Shown: positions 43,383 to 55,109, counted from the first letter of the stretch. The stretch: 64,000 nucleotides of DNA from Vitellaria paradoxa (GCA_019916065.1 CM034236.1:23782941-23846940); one strand, 5' to 3'. The notes: generated by a model from the sequence alone, not told the origin. Program-made: numbers and translations.

Positions 43383-43929
43383 CTCATGTTGTCTTCAATA
43401 GAATCAAAAGTTGAGTGATACTCAAAAAGTAGTTGCAATGAAGTAGCAAAATTATCATCTTGGTCCAGTTCATTGTAAACATCACCATCCTCCCTAGACT
43501 CAATGTTACTACTTTCATTTTCAAGGACGTCTTCTAGGGGTGGCATATCAAAGTATTCAGAGAAAGAACTTGTTTCAGATTCTATGGTGTCGGTGTCTGT
43601 GGCATAAGAGGGGGCATCTAACCACTCATTAGCTATAATTACCTCAGCCCATTCCATATCTAAGAGAAGTTGAAGGTCAACTTCATCCCACCATTGGTCA
43701 TCTAATTGATCAGGTGTGATGAACATCAGTGGTGGATATATATTGGTAAGGGTAGTGAATTGCTTTCTAAGAAATAGTCCTCAGGCCACCATTCCAATCA
43801 ATCTCTGAACTCTCAGACTCGCTACTCTCATTGGATATAAGGGTTAAGGCATCCCACTTACGTTTTCTACTTATGGTACTAAGTTCCCATTGTTTACATT
43901 GATTGTTAGTTGGACCATAGATGAAGTAC
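43383..43929 (-). CDS. Acidic exon of Athila-C
   Basis: It corresponds to 23828-24376 of Athila-1, with the same acceptor (AAAGAACAG|G at 43930/43929) and donor (CATGAG|GTACTCC at 43383/43382). It is open from 43726 downwards (MFITPDQLDDQWWDEVDLQL onward, rich in Asp, Glu, Trp and Leu). It is two bases shorter than the Athila-1 copy, so the upstream part is out of frame. Amino-acid differences between the copies are few. Role unknown; an activation domain is inferred from composition. Confidence 0.5.
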
Positions 43930-44146
43930 CTGTTCTTTGCAAAAAAATAAGAAAATAAAGTTTAAGAACATAAACAACCCAAAATTTAACATAAGGTAAC
44001 ATCCATAAAAATAAGATAACATGGAAACAAACACAAACTAGAAGAACATCCCAGCAGTTAAAAGTGAGTAAAGAGTTTTAGGATTACAAATTAAACAAAA
44101 AGAAAAGTTCACTCCTAAACTCTTAAAGAAAGAAACATAAAGTCCA

Positions 44147-45233
44147 TCACTGTGGAGGCGGGGGTGGATGAGATTCTCTGAGATAATCCAAAACACTCTG
44201 TAGGAGAAGGCCTTGAGTTTGCTGGCTTTGGTGAATGCGTAGCAGGAGCTGGTGATCAGCTTCTTGATTCTGCTCCATGACACTAATACGTTCGGCTAAA
44301 ACTCCAATCTGATTGGCCAAATCAACATTGGTGACCTTCTTGTTCCTCTTGGGGATGTGGAGATTCCTCCTCTTCCTCCGATTCCTCTACCCTCCTTTTC
44401 TTCTTTAACATCAAGCCTCTGGATTTAACATAAGATGTGATATTGAACGGTTGAAGTCCTGAGGTTATGGGTAGGTCATCTGTGATATAAGCTCCTTTCC
44501 TTCTAAAGATCTCTGTTAGTGCTCCTCCAAAGGGTAAGGCTGATAGAGTTCCAGGGTGCTCACAGGTATAAGCTACTTGGTGCCAAAGATATGAGGGTAA
44601 ATCGATTGTCATCCCAGTCCCAATGGCATAAATAAGTCTGGCTCTAAGGGGAGTACAATCAGCGGTTCTGTTTTGAGGTAGTAGGTTGGAACAAGAAAAC
44701 AAGTGCAATGCCCAGTATTTATCTTTCAACACAGATGCAGGTTTCCTATATTCACCACCCCATTCCTGACCCTCTAGTAGGATCTCTGAAACCACAATTG
44801 GAAATGGAGGAGTGCCCTCAGCTGGATAAGTGAATTCTGGATTTTCAACTCGAGGTAATTGAAATATGAGAGCAAAATCATCAGGTGTGAGTGTAATTTC
44901 AACTCCCCTTACCCAACTGATTAGACGTTCTCTACCCTTTCGCCTTATAATTGAGTTAGCTTTGAAATTGGCAAAAAATTCCTTAACCAGATCAACTATA
45001 CAATAAGCATGAAACTTTGCTACATTAATCCACTGCCTCCCTTCAAAATTTTGTTCAAGTCTGAAGTCACTACGCTTAAACTGATCAATTTGCCAAAAAC
45101 GCTCAATTACCACCGATTTGTTCCCCCATGTATTATCATATTTCTCTTCAGCCTCTTCTTTCCAAAAACGACTCCTATCAAAAGATGGGGTCCCTAATTG
45201 TCTATTTGCTGGTTTCTTAGTTCTTGGAGGCAT
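44147..45233 (-). CDS. Athila-C env-like (third) gene, one frameshift near its end
   Basis: The start at 45233 (MPPRTKKPANRQ) is chosen over an upstream in-frame Met because a splice acceptor lies six bases before it. The frame is open for 303 codons to 44322. Visible parts: basic N-terminus; conserved domain about residues 33-250 (RFWQIDQFKRSDF, LVKEFFANFKANS, WVRGVEITLTPDDFALIFQL, MTIDLPSYLWHQVAY, ALPFGGALTEIFRRK); LKKKRRV at 276-282, resembling a classical nuclear localisation signal; then ESEEEEE. A two-base deletion near 44340 cuts off the coiled coil and the PPPPPQ end present in another frame (stop at 44147). No hydrophobic signal or membrane span is seen. The family is usually called env-like or plant transposon protein. 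Confidence 0.75.
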
Positions 45234-45238
45234 GGGAA

Positions 45239-45780
45239 CTACACAAGTATAAAAACAAAATTCAATGAGTAATAAGCAATTCCTATGTCCACCCAAGTGC
45301 ATGGCCCTTTCTAATGACAGATATTCATTGAGATCAAAACTAAATTTCACCCAAACAAAATAGACAACTTAGGTGGCCATACATCATCCACCCAAACTAA
45401 ATTTCACAAATTTAATTCTCTAGGTGGCCATACATCATCCACCCGAGAAGGGTCCATTCAACAATTTCGGTGGCCATGCAACATCCACCATGAATTCAAA
45501 TAACAAATTTTCAAGGGAAAATTACAAAAATTCAGCAAATAAGCTCAAAATTGGAGAGTTTTTTTTTGAACCCTTGGACCCCATTTGTGAACCACGGGTA
45601 GGAAGGAACAAATGAGTGAAGAATGCACTCAAGTGAATGAATCACTTCCTATCCTTATTTGGAACTCGAAATAAAGCTTTTTTTTCGCAAGAAATCTGAA
45701 CCCTCAAAGCTTGAAAGCTCGGGCATGGAGAATAATGAACAATGAAACTATCTAGGGCTCGAAATGACAAAGAAACATAC
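45239..45780 (-). other. Probable 5' intron of the Athila-C env-like gene
   Basis: Minus-strand donor CCAAAG|GTATGTTTC (intron from 45780) and acceptor TTGTGTAG|TTCCC (ending 45239). It contains the GGTGG...CCACC units also seen in Athila-1, near 45370-45485. Conserved splice sites in both copies support a spliced env-like transcript. Confidence 0.55.
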
Positions 45781-45952
45781 CTTTGGATGACCAATACTCG
45801 AAGAATAAGGGCTGAGAAGGTTGAATCCACCGTCGGGACTGCTTATTTTTTGAGGAGAACACCGAGTAGAGAGGAAGGGCTTGAACGGATTTAGAGTTAG
45901 AAGAGAGAAATCAAAGTTTGAGTGACCGAATTGGGACTTTTAGAGGTTGCAG

Positions 45953-46059
45953 GGTCCCGACCGTCTCGGCAGGGGGTCGGGACCACAGAAAGTTCCTCCC
46001 TCAAACATGTATTCGGCCAAGACACTGTGGTCCCGACCGTTTAGAGGGGGGTCGGGACC
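45953..46059 (-). promoter_or_regulatory. Internal promoter-like block of Athila-C
   Basis: GGTCCCGACC (45953) and GGTCGGGACC (45975), 22 bp apart; GGTCCCGACC (46029) and GGTCGGGACC (46050), 21 bp apart. All four cores are perfect, like those in this element's LTRs. The block lies just after the integrase gene and before the env-like 5' exon. Confidence 0.65.
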
Positions 46060-46199
46060 ATCAAGCAGAAATTTTTTTTTTCAGCTAGGCTATTTAAAAA
46101 CTTAAAACGTCTAGACTCAAAAATAAAAAAAACTAAATTAAAGATAAAATAAAACCTATCCTAACCTACTATTATACACTTAAACTATCTTTCTAATCT

Positions 46200-47468
46200 C
46201 ATTCTAATTGAAAGATGGGGGATCCAAAAGATCCCAAATTTCAATTTCGGCCACAAAGTTTTCTAAATATGGTTTGAGACGATGTCCATTGACTTTGAAG
46301 GTGGGTTATTACGTGGGTTATGGACTTCACACACACCATGTTCGGAGATGGAAAGTATAGTAAAAGGACCGTACCACCTTGATTGGAGCTTGCCCGGGAA
46401 GAGATGCAAACGAGAATTGTAAAGCAAGACTTTTTGGCCTATATGAAAGGATTTTCTTGAAATGTGTTTGTCATGTAAAGCTTTCATTCTTGCCTTGGAA
46501 ATCTTTGCATTCTCAAAAGCATCATTACGCAATTCCTCAAGTTCATTCAGTTGGAGCTTTCGTAAAACATCGGCATCATCCAAATTCTCATTGAAGTGCC
46601 GAATTGCCCAATAAGCTCTATGCTCCATTTCCACAGGTAAGTGACAAGCCTTGCCAAAGACAAGGCGATAGGGAGACATACCCAGAGTAGTCTTATACGC
46701 CGTTCTATATGCCCATAATGCATCGATAAGACGTAGAGACCAATTTTTGCGTGTTGGATTAACAGTTTTCTCTAAGATTCCTTTAATCTCCCTATTCGCT
46801 AATTCGACTTGGCCACTATTTTGAGGATGATACGCGGTACCTACTTTATGGGTCACGCCATAACTCCGTAGCAATACACCTACAGGCCGATTACAAAAAT
46901 GTTTGCCTTGGTCACTAATAATAGCTCGAGGCATCCCAAAACGTGAAAAGATATACTCCTTTAAGAATTTTATCACTACCCGATGATCATTGGTACGAGT
47001 TGCTATGGCCTCTACCCATTTAGAAACATAATCAACGGCCACCAGTATGTACTCATAACCAAAAGATGTAGGGAATGGTCCCATAAAATCAATCCCCCAG
47101 CAATCAAAAATTTCCAAAACGATTATGGGGTTTTGAGGCATCTCATTACGCTTGGTTAGAGCTCCTAACCGTTGACATCGATCACACTGAAGGCAATAAT
47201 CATGAACATCCTTAAACAATGAGGGCCAATAAAATCCGCTTTGGAGGATCTTAGCGGCTGTTTTCTTTGAGGAGAAGTGACCTCCACATGCTAGAGAGTG
47301 ACAAAACTCAATGACTCTATGGGCCTCATTCTCGGGAATGCAACGCCTCACAATCTGATCGGGGCAATATTTGTAGAGATATGGTTCATCCCAAAAGAAA
47401 CTACGCACTTTTCGTAAGAATTTACCTTTATCGACTTTGGTCCAATGGGAGGGCATCTGTCCGATCAC
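46200..47468 (-). CDS. Athila-C integrase, nearly intact
   Basis: A 401-codon open frame (47468 to 46263). Zinc finger His57, His64, Cys92, Cys95 (CHSLACGGH ... CLQCDRC). Catalytic core Asp127 (WGIDFMG), Asp186 (IISDQGKHF) and Glu222 ([10 protein letters not shown]), which gives the canonical D,D-35-E spacing. The C-terminal part ([20 protein letters not shown] and on) ends early: a one-base loss near 46310 shifts the last segment, which in the right frame continues to about 46200 ([12 protein letters not shown]). It would insert the element's cDNA into chromosomes. Confidence 0.9.
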
Positions 47469-48460
47469 TAAGAAGTTAGCAATGTCTGCATACCAAGGAG
47501 GTTGGACGGTGGGTTGGTGCTAACATGCATGAGATGTTCATCAGGGAATTGCTCATTGATTGGTAGGTCACTGGAGTTGGACGCATGTTGAGGTAGTCTA
47601 GACAAATGGTCAGCTACCACATTTTCAACTCCTTTCTTGTCCTTGATCTCCAAATTAAACTCTTGGAGAAGGAGTATCCACCTAATCAGACGAGGTTTGG
47701 CCTCTTGTTTTGAGAGGAGGTATTTCAAAGCCGCATGGTCCGTGAACACTGTGACATGGGAACCTACCAAATATGACCTAAACTTATCAAGGGCAAACAC
47801 TACTGCTAGAAGCTCTTTCTCAGTGGTGGTATAATTAATTTGAGCTTCATTTAGAGTCTTGCTAGCGTAGTAAATGACATGGGGTTTCCCCTCTTTTCTT
47901 TGCCCTAAAACTGCACCCACTGCAAAATCACTGGCATCACACATAAGCTCGAATGGTAGGGACCAATCCGGGCTTTGAATAATAGGTGCGGTGGTGAGCA
48001 ACTGTTTAAGTCGGTCAAATGCCTCTTGGCATGATGTTGTCCATTCAAATGGAACATCATTAGACAACAATGAACAAAGAGGACGGGCTAGAGAGCTGAA
48101 GGATTGAATGAATCTCCGGTAAAAACCGGCGTGTCCAAGGAATGATCTAACATCCTTCACACATCGAGGGGTAGGTAAATTTTGAATGATATCCACCTTT
48201 GCTTTATCTACCTCTATCCCACGACATGACACTATATGCCCTAAAACAATCCCCTGTTGTACCATAAAGTGGCACTTTTCCCAATTTAGCACTAAATTGC
48301 TCTCCTCACATCGTACTAGCACGTTCTCAAGATTGATCAAGCACTCATCGAATGTGTCTCCATAGACGGAGAAATCATCCATAAATACCTCCAAGAATCT
48401 CTCGACCATATCACTAAAAATACTGATTACACACCTTTGAAACGTGCGGGTGCGTTGCAT
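47468..48460 (-). CDS. Athila-C reverse transcriptase palm/connection and RNase H
   Basis: A 330-codon frame. The RT active site FMDDFSVYG has Asp28 and Asp29; the [17 protein letters not shown] and [18 protein letters not shown] stretches are typical Ty3/gypsy. The RNase H active residues Asp175 (MCDASDF), Glu215 (TTTEKELLA) and Asp241 (FTDHAAL) are all present; the region ends [15 protein letters not shown]. It overlaps the preceding frame at 48427-48460 through one small indel. The last codons before integrase are also shifted. Confidence 0.9.
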   Translation of the reverse strand: MQRTRTFQRCVISIFSDMVERFLEVFMDDFSVYGDTFDECLINLENVLVRCEESNLVLNWEKCHFMVQQGIVLGHIVSCRGIEVDKAKVDIIQNLPTPRCVKDVRSFLGHAGFYRRFIQSFSSLARPLCSLLSNDVPFEWTTSCQEAFDRLKQLLTTAPIIQSPDWSLPFELMCDASDFAVGAVLGQRKEGKPHVIYYASKTLNEAQINYTTTEKELLAVVFALDKFRSYLVGSHVTVFTDHAALKYLLSKQEAKPRLIRWILLLQEFNLEIKDKKGVENVVADHLSRLPQHASNSSDLPINEQFPDEHLMHVSTNPPSNLLGMQTLLTS

Positions 48461-48894
48461 AGCCCAAATGGCATGCGTCTATACGCGAAAGTGCCAAAGG
48501 GGCAAGTGAAGGTAGTCTTTTCCTGATCTTCTAGTGCTATTTCCACTTGATTGTACCCAGAATACCCATCTAGAAAACAATAGAAAGATTTACCTGCAAC
48601 TCTCTCAAGCACTTGGTCTAGGAAAGGAAGTGGGAAATGGTCTTTCCGGGTCACTGCGTTCAAACGCCTATAATCAATGCACATACGCCACCCAGTTTGA
48701 GTGCGTTGTGGCACTAACTCTCGTTTCTCATTTTCAACTACAGTGACACCGGATTTCTTAGGAACTACTTGAGTGGGACTCACCCACTTCGAGTCAGAGA
48801 TGGGGTAAATGATACCCGCATCAAGCAACTTAAGTACCTCCCCTTTCACAACCTCTTTCATATTAGGGTTTAGCCTTCGTTGCATTTGTCTCAC
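48427..48894 (-). CDS. Athila-C reverse transcriptase, fingers part
   Basis: 155 codons: [40 protein letters not shown], and [20 protein letters not shown] with the first catalytic Asp (FLDGYSGY), ending [20 protein letters not shown]. It continues in the 48460 frame after an indel. Confidence 0.9.
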   Translation of the reverse strand: MRQMQRRLNPNMKEVVKGEVLKLLDAGIIYPISDSKWVSPTQVVPKKSGVTVVENEKRELVPQRTQTGWRMCIDYRRLNAVTRKDHFPLPFLDQVLERVAGKSFYCFLDGYSGYNQVEIALEDQEKTTFTCPFGTFAYRRMPFGLCNAPARFKGV

Positions 48895-49204
48895 CGGTTT
48901 AGCATCATCTTCAAGGTATATATGATGAGAACATACTAATGGGCTAATACCTCGAAGATCTGCTATAGTCCATCCTAAAGCCTGGCGATGGGCTCAACAC
49001 TCCCAGCAACCTCTCTTCTTGTGCTCTTTCTAAACTCGCAGACACTACCACTGGAAATGTCTCCCCCTCTCCCAGAAATGCGTACTTGAGTTCACTTGGT
49101 AAGGGCTTCCTAGAAGGACATGGAGGGCATTCCATTGAGGGCTTAGGTTTTATCTCAGATGGCTCTATAGGTTCAAATGTTGGTATCCAACCACTAACTG
49201 CCAT
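48895..49204 (-). CDS. Athila-C protease-RT linker
   Basis: 86 codons with the conserved pre-RT segment LPSELKYAFLGEGETFPVVV. A frame change follows before the RT fingers. It has no separate function that I can name. Confidence 0.7.
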
Positions 49205-49221
49205 AATCTCATCTCCAGCAC

Positions 49222-50080
49222 CTATAAATTCCCAATCTCCTTAAAGTTTTCTCCATCTAACATTTCACAATTCTCACTCCTTGCTAAGGCACGCTCTAAG
49301 GGGTCCTCAAAGTAAGTCTGCTCAAAGTACTCCTCGCTCAAAGTATGGATCACGTCCACCTCCCTAATATCCTCACATTCTCCTATTTGCTTCCCTACCC
49401 TAAAAATATTCATTTCCATGGTCATATTTCCAAAAGAAAGTTTCATGACCCCACTCCTACAATTGATCACAGCATTGGACGTAGCAAGGAAGGGTCTACC
49501 AAGGATAACCGGAATAGATTGGGTAGGATTAAGAACTGGTTGAGTATCCAATACGATAAAATCCACTGGGAAGTAGAACTTGTCTACTTGAACTAATACG
49601 TCTTCCACCACACCTCTGGGCATCTTGACCGAACGGTCAGCTAACTGTAATGTCACTCTGGTGGGTTTCAACTCACCTAGGCCTAGTTGCTGGTAAACCG
49701 TATAGGGCAAAAGGTTGACACTCGCACCTAGGTCAAGCAAAGCTCTCTCAACAATGTGGTTCCCTATGATGCATGAAATGGTTGGACACCCAGGTCTTAT
49801 ATTTAGGAGGTGTGTCACGTTGGAGTATGGCACTCACTTGTTCTGTCAAGAAAGCTTTCTCCTTGACATTGAGCTTCCTCTTCACGGTGCACATATCCTT
49901 GAGAAATCTAGCATAGGAAGGATTTTGCTTAATGGCTTCAAGTAATGGAATGTTGATTCTTACTTGTTTGAAAGTCTCGTAAATTTCAGAATTCAACGTC
50001 TCATTCTTGCCCTTTGCTAGTCTCTGCGGAAAAGGTGGTCTAGGCATATACTCAACAGGATGGTCAATTGGCCTAACCAA
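49222..50080 (-). CDS. Athila-C protease and pre-protease region, one frameshift
   Basis: The pre-protease part (49748-50080: NETLNSEIYETFKQVRINIP, then KEKAFLTEQVSAILQRDTPP) overlaps the protease frame (49222-49833). Protease: ERALLDLGASVNLLPYTVY, with the catalytic Asp34 in DLGAS, and IPVILGRPFLATSNAVINCR near residue 110. A one-base difference near 49800 separates the two frames. The product would process the Gag-Pol polyprotein. Confidence 0.85.
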
Positions 50081-50341
50081 AGGTCCTTCACTAGGTTCCT
50101 CCTCACTTTCTTTTCAGTTTCTCCATTCTCTCTCTCATCCTCTACTCTCACTTTCCCTTTTTCTTTTTCCTCTCCATCACTCACTTTTCAACCCCCTCAC
50201 CAGCTTTTGGTTCTATCTTCTCACTCGTGGCATTGACTCTAGGATCGGTGGGTTTTTGAATAATTTTACCACTCCGCAGAGTAGTAACAGCTTGAACTTG
50301 CTCATGGGAGTTGGCACTCGAGGTTGACGACTCAGTCATGT

Positions 50342-51690
50342 TCACCTGCCTTTTGGATTAGGAAACGGTTGTGCAGGAAGTTTGCCACTTTGAGTGGTGC
50401 TCATGGCCTGAGTTAACTTAGAAACTTGGCCCCTAATATCATCTATGGACCTAGCCAAGTTATCATTGATCAACGTTTGATGTTGCATAAATTGTTGAAC
50501 AGATTCCTCAAAGGATCTCTTCTGGGGAGGTTGGTATGCAACAGGATTGGGTTGTTGATATTGGGGTGGCGGTGAAAAGGGTTGGAATGGTTGGCTTTGA
50601 TTATCGTTTTTCCACCCAAAGCCTGGAGGATTTTTCCATCCCTGAGGGTAAGCATTGGGGTGTTGATTTCCCCCTTGATACTTAGCATTCCCACCTTGTG
50701 AATAAGGAGTGTTCCCCTGACCTCTATTTGGGAATGGTTGGTTCTGTGTGTTATTAGCATACACATTCCCATAAGCTACTTCCTTAAGTAAAGGAAGCTC
50801 TGGACATGAATTGGGGTCATGTCCTACTTGGTCACATGCCCTACACACCATTTGTACTTCCACCAACTTTTCTTTGTTCTTAAGTTCAAGGGAATCTAAC
50901 TTATGTTGTAATGCAGATATTCTAGCACTTAGATCATCCCTCTCACTTAACATCAACGGACCACTAGATGTGGGATTCCTATGCTCTAAAGAAGAAGGTG
51001 GTCCATTTCCCAATCATTAGAATCCTCGGCCACCATATCAAAGAATTCCATCGCCTCTTCCGCAGTCTTATCGAACAGGGTACCATTACACATGGTAGAA
51101 ACTAATTGCTTAAGACTGGGAGTTAGGGATTCGTGGAAGATGCTGACTAACCTCCATGATTCATAACCATGGTGAGGACAAGCCATCAAGAGGTCCTTAA
51201 ACCTTTCCCAGGCTCGACAGAAATTCTCATTAGGTTTGCAAGAGAAAGTGGTAATTTGTCTCCTATAGTACTGAGTTTTTTGAGTTGGGAAATATTTCTT
51301 AAGAAACTCAGTTTGCATTTCACGCCATGTTCCAATAGAACGTGGACGAAGGGAATTAAGCCAGGACTTGGCTTTGTCCTTTAGAGAAAAAGGAAAGAGT
51401 TGAAGACGCACTACTTCCTCATTAACATTATGATCTATACACGTGTTGCTCACTTCCTCGAACTCCCTAAGATGGTTATAGGGATTTTCAGAGTCAAGGC
51501 CATGGAAAGTAGGAAGAAGTTGGATAATTCCTGGCCTAAGGTTGAAGTTCCCCCTATTTAATGGTAAGACTATGCATGATGGGGTAGTTTGTCTAGCAGG
51601 GTTAAGATGATCTTTTATAGGAGTATAACCCGGAATTTCTTGGGGCTCATTATCCCCATGCACACTCCCTTCCCCTCTTACTTCAGCCAT
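50342..51690 (-). CDS. Athila-C gag, one frameshift
   Basis: The N-terminal frame (51690-50986, 234 codons) starts MAEVRGEGSVHGDN and carries the Gag core (WREMQTEFLKKYFPTQ, FSCKPNENFCRAWERFKDLL). The second frame (51013-50342, 223 codons) carries a helix (DLSARISALQHKLDSLELKN), a zinc knuckle Cys57, Cys60, His65, Cys70 (CRACDQVGHDPNSC, the CX2CX4HX4C form) and a Pro/Gln/Asn-rich stretch. They are joined by a small indel near 51000. Gag would assemble virus-like particles and bind the genomic RNA. Confidence 0.9.
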
Positions 51691-51924
51691 TGAGTGAAAG
51701 GAGGATGTGGTAAGTGAAACGGTGGAAAGTGAGGTTGGTGAAAAAGTTCAGGAAGGTATGAAGGATCTCCTAGTTCAGATTCAGCTACTACTACCTTACC
51801 TGATCTTAATAGCATATAAGTAGAAAGTCTCTAAAAAAAAATTTTAAGTTCAAATTTTTTTTTTTTTTTTTTACGAATAAGAAATTAAAAAAAACTTGAA
51901 AACAATCCTAAAAACTAAAATTTG

Positions 51925-51944
51925 GCTCCCCGGCAACGGCGCCA
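51925..51944 (-). other. Primer binding site of Athila-C (tRNA-Asp)
   Basis: On the minus strand TGGCGCCGTTGCCGGGGAGC starts six bases inside the 5' LTR edge (51951), a perfect tRNA-Asp complement. Confidence 0.95.
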
Positions 51945-51950
51945 AAAACT

Positions 51951-53521
51951 TGACCGACCCTAAAAAGTGTTTCGGGTTCTACCTCTCAAGTGCAAGAGGG
52001 CAGTCGTAGTTTTAAAACTCGGTGAGTCCGAGGTCGAATTCACAGGGAGCCTAATGTTATTTAGTTTCTAAGATGTGAAAGGAATTCTAAAAACTAAGGG
52101 AAAGTAAGTTTGGAAATTCAAGTTTGCTAAGTTCTAAAGTTCAACAAAATTAAAGATGAATTCGATTTCAATTAATTAAGATTAAAATAAATAAGAAAAT
52201 CTGAATTTCAATGAGACTTAAGTTAGATAGCGAAAAAAAATAAAATTAATAAAGCAATTATAACTAAAACTAAGTTGGATTTTAATTCAATAGGAATAAA
52301 GATCTTGATCCAACGTCAAGTCCGGGTAGTTCACTACTTTGCCTTGGGGTGTGTTTGTTTGAAGAACAGGGTTTAATTTGAAAAGTTTTAAAAATGTTAT
52401 AATCAAAGGTCAGTACCAGTGATCTCAAGCGGATATGGTTAAAGACCTTTGTTTCCTAGGGTTTTTCAATTAAACTCCAAAAATTAATAAAAATCTAATT
52501 TTTAAGACTATTCGAAAGTATTTGAAGATTGGTTACGAAAATCCATACCAGTGATCTCACACGGATTTGGTTAAGGATTTTCGTATTCGAATGTTTTCGA
52601 AATAGAAAAAAAATAGATTTGTAAAAGGTAAATCCCTTCGCGAAAGGTTTCGCAACCTACGCGAAGGGTTTCGTACCTACGCGAAAGGTTTCGTAACCTA
52701 CGCGAAGGGACTACGAACACCCCAAGGCTTTTCGTGAACTACCCTTTCTTGATTCGTTGAATCAAGATTAGGGTTTTACGCTAAAACTACTTGAAGCATC
52801 TTAAAAACAATTAAATAGCATTCAATCATACGGAAAGAGAATTGAAACAAGAAAAACATGATATTACGAAACCAAACGAAATAAAACGAAGTAGATTAAA
52901 GTGCAACTTACAACGTAAAGCGAATGTAAAAGATAAGTGAAGAATCACTACAAAGACGACGATGAAAGCTCCAACAAAATCATGAATCCACGCATGCAAG
53001 CTTAAAACCTAATCTAAAAACTCTCAAAATTCTATTCTAATACTTAATTGAAGGTGCGAAATTAAAAGGTGCTTCCCCCCTCTTGGCCGTGCAATGGGTC
53101 TTTATATAGATGCCACAAAACCCTAGAAGAGGAGCTTTCACGCGGCAATTGTAAATCACGGATGGTCCCGACCGTTGGAGAGGGGGTCGGGACCGTCTGA
53201 AGTTTTTAACTTTCTGTGGTCCCGACCGTCTGGAGAGGGGGTCGGGACCGTCCAGCTTTTCCTTCATTGCTCTCTTTCATTCTCTTGGTTGGGTCTTTGG
53301 GCTAGTCTTTTCCATCGAAGATGAGGTTCGAACCATGACTTTTTCTTGTCTTCTTGGCCCTCTCCATAGCTATAAACTTCGACATCCTTGCCCTTTTTCC
53401 TACAAATAAAACAATAAAAGTATGAGTAATACTATAACACTAAAACTTCAACTTTAATTATTTAAATGCATGAATAAGTGTTGAGTTAGGGAGTTTGTAA
53501 TTACACTTTCAAGTGTAATCA
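51951..53521 (-). mobile_element. Athila-C 5' LTR (1571 bp)
   Basis: Edges TGACCGACCC (51951) and GTGTAATCA (53521); nearly identical to 39948-41519. It contains the same promoter block, hairpins and expanded arm. It is followed by ctgtg (53522-53526). Confidence 0.97.
53101..53249 (-). promoter_or_regulatory. Athila-C 5' LTR palindromes and TATA box
   Basis: GGTCCCGACC (53164) and GGTCGGGACC (53185), 21 bp apart; GGTCCCGACC (53218) and GGTCGGGACC (53240), 22 bp apart; minus-strand TCTATATAAA at 53101-53110. This copy would drive the genomic RNA of Athila-C. Confidence 0.75.
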
Positions 53522-53526
53522 CTGTG

Positions 53527-53817
53527 ACCAATTCCCCACCAACTTGTTCCAAGCTCACATTTCAGCAGTGGCAAGGCATTTAGTCCAGCTACTGCATGAT
53601 CACAGCTGCAGTTGCAATTGCAACTGATCACATCAGATTGACTAGATCTTTTCATCAAGCAGATTCTTCACTTCCTCAGTTGAGTACTACTTGCAGCTGA
53701 AAACTGAAGGTTAGCAATAACCATATACAACCTCTTTTTTTTTTTTTTTTTTTTTTTACAAAAACAAAAGAAAACAGAAAATCAAAGGCATAACAGAACC
53801 TATACTATTATGATACA
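53527..53817 (-). other. Element E remainder right of Athila-C
   Basis: No coding domain in six frames. It contains TGATCACAGCTGCAG-type palindromic pieces and a poly-T run (53738-53757). It ends at the assembly gap. Confidence 0.4.
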
Positions 53818-53917
53818 NNNNNNNNNNNNNNNNNNNNNNNNNNNNNNNNNNNNNNNNNNNNNNNNNNNNNNNNNNNNNNNNNNNNNNNNNNNNNNNNNNN
53901 NNNNNNNNNNNNNNNNN
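53818..53917. other. Assembly gap of 100 N
   Basis: Exactly 100 N, the conventional size for a gap of unknown length. The upstream part of element E, possibly with gag-pol, may be missing here. Confidence 0.98.
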
Positions 53918-55109
53918 ATATCCCATAAAAACAATAATCATAATACACAAAAATAGACCTTATGCCCTTTACAACCCAATTGAATAAATCTCTAAATTTA
54001 AAAATAATATTTCAGTCCCAACTGAAAATTTAGCTTAAATAAATAAAAGATGCAATGCCAGTAACATTGATGCACTTCTAATCTAACTAAATGCCCACCT
54101 AGTTCTTAAGATCTGCTCCTGCAATAGAATCTATAGAAACGTGAGCACTAGTCCACTTGTGCTCATGAAGCACCATAAAAATATATATAATATGTAAAGT
54201 AACAATGTAAAACAGTGCTAACTTTTTTAATTCAATTTACATATGTATCTTAACACAACCAGGCAACATCATTAAACAAAACCCAAATCCTTATATAAAT
54301 AACATTATAATTTCATTATCAAAATAGACCTTATATAAATACATGCCATGATCATTGTCATAAATCTCATCACTTTATTCAACTATCACTTATGTTAGTA
54401 TCCATTTTCATAATCGTCCTTATTTATATTCCATTCTTATTTTAATTATGGGGATGAGCACAATTAATGTTGTGGTTAAAGGTCACGATTAACCTTAATT
54501 TACGTTGTCATTAAAGGCCACGATTAGTCTTAATTTACGTCGTCGTTAATGGCTATGATTAGCCACATCACACGTCATATTGTAGGCTACGAACCTATTG
54601 GTATGAATACTAATTCCTGCGTAGGTTTCGAGTCTCTCAACCCTAAGCCAATCTTAGCACCCTTCCTATTTCTTATGCCCACCGACCCCGTGCTACAATA
54701 TCAATCTCAGTGTCACCATACAACATTTACACTTTTCTTAATTATTGTCATAATTTCACCATCTTACAACTTTCAAACAACACCTATCTATATTCCAATC
54801 AGCAGTAATACTTATCATTTCTTTCTCTTTCCACTTCTCTTAATCAAAATTTATTCTATTACCATCATTTGTCAACAAGAGTTCTAATAGTACAAGTCTA
54901 TCATATTATTCATACAACCTTAATTCAAAATCTAATAACAATTAATCTCATTTTAAATCATTAGACACCTTCTCAAGATCACAAACTAACATGCTAGATA
55001 AATTAAAATATCATGCGAAATATAAGTACTAAAACCTTTATATATCTATGGTGGAAGGATAAAAAAAAAAAAAAAAAAACTAAATTCAAAGTATGCGCAA
55101 GGATAAGTA

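Larger units (their letters stand above)
39948..53521 (-). mobile_element. Athila-C: young full-length Athila-type element (13.6 kb)
   Basis: The LTRs at 39948-41519 and 51951-53521 are nearly identical, with a 5-bp TSD, a perfect tRNA-Asp primer binding site (51925-51944), gag, protease, RT, RNase H, integrase, an internal promoter-like block, an env-like gene, an acidic exon and a PPT. It is the same family as Athila-1. Several frames are interrupted by small indels although RT, RNase H and integrase active sites are intact. Insertion must be recent given the LTR similarity; it landed inside element E. Confidence 0.97.
34650..53817 (-). mobile_element. Element E: Athila-related element with env-like gene, interrupted by Athila-C and running into the gap
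   Basis: Minus orientation: 3' LTR (34650-36083), PPT and hairpin (36084-36122), 3' noncoding region, env-like gene (37740-39170), internal promoter-like block (39364-39461), a G-tract module (39806-39840), then Athila-C inserted between ctgtg copies (39943 and 53522). E continues at 53527-53817 up to the assembly gap. No gag-pol is seen before the gap, so it may be defective or its pol may lie in the missing sequence. Its palindrome (TATTCGAATA) differs from that of Athila-C. Confidence 0.65.

Noticed and set aside
44322..45350. Upstream Met at 45350 as the start of the env-like gene
   Set aside because: The added 39 residues are encoded in the predicted intron and are not conserved with Athila-1; the Met at 45233 follows a shared splice acceptor.
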